Positions 62,794 through 64,000 of a DNA stretch of 64,000 nucleotides are shown here, piece after piece. Under the pieces are notes generated by a model. It saw nothing but the letters and a program-made list of their open reading frames with translations. It was not told the DNA's origin and searched no databases. This DNA comes from Solen grandis (taxonomy: Eukaryota > Mollusca > Bivalvia > Adapedonta > Solenidae). A program made the translations under genes and the position numbers. The stretch covers positions 39,518,024-39,582,023 of the forward strand of contig CM037788.1 in assembly GCA_021229015.1 (NCBI GenBank), in the 5' to 3' direction. Positions within the stretch are counted from its first letter, which is position 1, and each line of letters begins with the position of its first letter.

Positions 62794-63314
62794 GACGCTT
62801 TGGAAAAAAGGAAACCCTGATCATAGCTGTCTTATAAGGATCTCTTCAGTTTGCTCATATAATACTCGTATTGTCACTGATTACCGCGTATTACCATATA
62901 TTGGTCGTATATGGGCCATGATCAGACCATACATTTACCATGTACTGACCATGTTCTTGTCATATACTGACAATGTAGTGATGATGTAGTGACCATTACT
63001 GTATTGGCCATGTACTGGTTATATACTGATCACTTTAATGACATTGTATTGCTATGTACTGTTCATATAATGACCATGTCGTGGCCATGTCCTGACCATT
63101 AACTTTTCATATACTGACCATGTAGTGACCATGTAGTGACTATGTATTGCTAATATACTGACCATGCGCACAGCGGTGATGCCAGTAGTAGGCGAAGTCT
63201 ATGACCAGGAGACCGACTAGCCATGTCCAGGGACTGTCCCAGGGTAGAGTAACTATGTTGTATCTCTCGTATACCCACATGTACATGGTTAACTCAGTTG
63301 AGCGGAAAAACAAA
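53320..63314 (-). CDS. AGMO: Alkylglycerol monooxygenase, C-terminal nine exons (5' partial)
   Basis: Exons from 5' to 3' on the minus strand: 63163-63314, 62230-62333, 61360-61455, 58689-58821, 55803-55888, 55450-55584, 54723-54842, 54055-54137 and 53320-53545 (TAG stop). All junctions are GT-AG and in frame, giving about 377 residues; vertebrate AGMO is about 445, so roughly the first 70-90 residues lie right of the window. It is a tetrahydrobiopterin-dependent, di-iron ER-membrane enzyme that cleaves the ether bond of alkylglycerols. Seen: [20 protein letters not shown], then the histidine clusters of the fatty-acid-hydroxylase superfamily, [18 protein letters not shown] and [10 protein letters not shown], then [20 protein letters not shown] and [12 protein letters not shown]. 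Hydrophobic segments follow in the last three exons, and the tail ends KIKKK. No stop or frameshift was seen. The introns carry many repeats. Confidence 0.93.
54360..54620 (-). repeat. SINE-like family A, reverse copy in AGMO intron
   Basis: Read on the minus strand it has the family A order: 'gtactggtatatctccctt', then 'tagtatcatgccacatgtct' and 'acggcgtgatatcgcagtga'. It is in the intron between exons 54723 and 54055. Confidence 0.6.
56026..56259 (-). mobile_element. 234-bp TTAA-flanked MITE, copy 3
   Basis: TTAA lies at 56022-56025 and 56260-56263. The ends are CCCTTTCTCTCAT and ATGAGGGAAAGGG, with the same orientation and central hairpin as copy 2. It is in the AGMO intron between exons 58689 and 55803. 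Confidence 0.85.
56775..57060 (+). repeat. Two tRNA-like SINE heads in AGMO intron
   Basis: 'cacaattcgactccaactcg' at about 56815 and 'caagttcgatcccagctcgg' at about 57036 both resemble tRNA B boxes (GGTTCGANTCC), each preceded by upstream A-box-like text. A third similar head ('caagttcgattcttgctcgg') lies at about 58503. These look like related SINE fragments, not tRNA genes. Confidence 0.45.
57440..58358 (-). mobile_element. Pearl-like element with about 155-bp tandem core, reverse orientation
   Basis: The marker 'ccgga' recurs at 57593, 57766, 57916, 58070 and 58226 (spacings 173, 150, 154 and 156; the first includes a 17-base local duplication). After the last unit comes a CCGA/ACGG-type microsatellite (58246-58306), then 'gggtgactcctatatacc', poly-C and 'tttgtggggatataaaa'. 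Reversed, this end, 'ttttatatcccc...gggggtatatagg...gtcggtcgg', has the layout of the left end of the 9727 element, while the tandem core is different. The 142-aa frame at 57617-58045 is a repeat artefact. Confidence 0.7.
59309..60130. mobile_element. 822-bp TIR element with repeated CGATTCCTC motifs
   Basis: The left end 'tacagtggtcacacgattcc' matches the reverse complement of the right end 'tagagtggttacacgattcc', extending into CTC. Variants of 'gcgattcctcgaa' recur inside both ends (59334, 59419, 59498, 60051 and 60070 approximately). No transposase. AGMO intron. Confidence 0.6.
60170..60385 (-). repeat. SINE-like family A, reverse copy in AGMO intron
   Basis: On the minus strand: 'gatactggtatacctccctt', 'ccagaactagtaggccaagt', 'ataatgtgactgggtgtgtg', 'gcatcatgccacttg'. 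The motif order is the same as in other copies. Confidence 0.65.
60712..61286. mobile_element. 575-bp TIR element with nine 14-bp palindromes
   Basis: The ends TTACGG(A/T)AGCACAGAGG are inverted (about 28 bases, imperfect). Inside, CTCGTGGCCACGAG or a one- to two-base variant occurs nine times: about 60757, 60799, 60833, 60873, 60938, 61036, 61088, 61142 and 61195. Spacing is about 35-100 bases in A/T-rich filler. Most are followed or preceded by 'taac/gcta/agat'. No ORF, so it must be moved by another element's enzyme if it moves. AGMO intron. Confidence 0.7.
62760..62790. repeat. (TG)n microsatellite
   Basis: About 31 bases of TG repeat in the AGMO intron between exons 63163 and 62230. Confidence 0.9.
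62890..63165. repeat. Degenerate 11-bp minisatellite abutting an AGMO splice donor
   Basis: About 25 diverged copies of a unit near 'actgaccatgt' ('gaccatgtagt', 'ggccatgtact', 'gatcactttaa' and so on). It runs right up to, and its 'accatg' overlaps, the donor GT (63162-63161) of AGMO exon 63163-63314. Confidence 0.7.
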
Positions 63315-63319
63315 CTGAA

Positions 63320-64000
63320 ACACAAAGTTCAGTACATATCGATATTTATCGAATGATATCAATCATGTACTGTACAATCATTTTTTTCCCCGCGTGACTA
63401 TTTTCTTTGTTTTCGTGGATGATTTTATTTACCAATGTTAACTCCACATAATTACGTGTATTTCATTTATCAGACGCCATGTTTACCAGGAAATGACTCC
63501 ATGATTGTATGCAACAACACAATTACCTATGATTGATATTTTAAATTAATAAAAATCTCAATGTAAGCGAAAAGTAATGATTTTACAATAGCAGCTACGG
63601 TAATGTTTGAAGATCCGAGAATTTTACTTTATCACCGTATGGGAAGACACCGAATCTGGTACTAAGCAAAGCGAGAAAAAGTCGAGCGGAGCTTGACCTA
63701 AGGGTAAGTTTTATCGAAATTTTCACGTTTCTAAGAATCTGACATGTACGATCATATATATATTCATCTATAACAAGTTTCACCGTCTATCAAACCAAAA
63801 AAATATTTTGAAACACTGTCATAAACTTTAGATCGTTCTTGAAATATGTTATCTAGTACCGGCGAAAAGCTATATCTGTCAACTTCATTTCCTTTAAAAT
63901 AGTTCCATTTCAGCTTATTAATAGCATGTATGTCACATTTTATCCGCCATAATCTAATATTTATGTAGATCTTAGTTCTTCCTATCTTTGAATTCTAATC
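63320..64000. other. AGMO upstream intron, nothing else seen
   Basis: No ORF or repeat supported. By protein order the next AGMO exon upstream lies beyond the window end. Confidence 0.4.

Overview
This window is eukaryotic nuclear DNA. It is AT-rich, has spliced genes with GT-AG introns, and is densely seeded with short interspersed repeats. The repeat types point to a bivalve mollusc. They include pearl-like elements (short elements with a tandem core of about 155 bp, a CCGA/ACGG-type microsatellite and a terminal hairpin), tRNA-derived SINEs, and short inverted-repeat DNA elements. The species assignment is inferred from style of sequence, not from a search.

Layout. (1) 256-12649, plus strand: the last four exons of an MBD5/MBD6-like chromatin gene, with one 5.6-kb low-complexity exon, a PWWP domain split over two exons, and a basic C-terminus. 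The methyl-CpG-binding domain should lie left of the window. Its introns hold several repeats. (2) 12650-31380: mostly non-coding repeats and microsatellites, with one weak candidate 5' exon near 25984. (3) 31389-31551, minus: first coding exon of a small secreted glycine-rich peptide. (4) 33318-35984, minus: a frameshifted, transposase-like multi-exon gene carrying an HADNCPGQN motif. (5) 36722-37950, plus: a mariner (DD34D) transposase that reads cleanly if a 167-bp GT-AG intron is removed. (6) 38711-45083, plus: the 5' end of an unrecognised gene with a CRE/YY1-type promoter and a 36-bp microexon; its 3' part was not found. (7) 48089-48188: a 100-N assembly gap. (8) 53320-63314, minus: nine C-terminal exons of alkylglycerol monooxygenase (AGMO), whose N-terminal exons lie right of the window.

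The genes do not form a functional unit. The most distinctive content is mobile DNA. There are three copies of an element of exactly 234 bp flanked by TTAA, plus a 202-bp relative with the same ends. Several element families share one modular plan (hairpin end, GTCC/CCGA-type microsatellite, tandem core) but have unrelated cores. One TIR element in an AGMO intron carries nine copies of a 14-bp palindrome, and a similar but poorer array lies near 50.5-50.9 kb. All coordinates were read by eye from the sequence; no similarity search was run.
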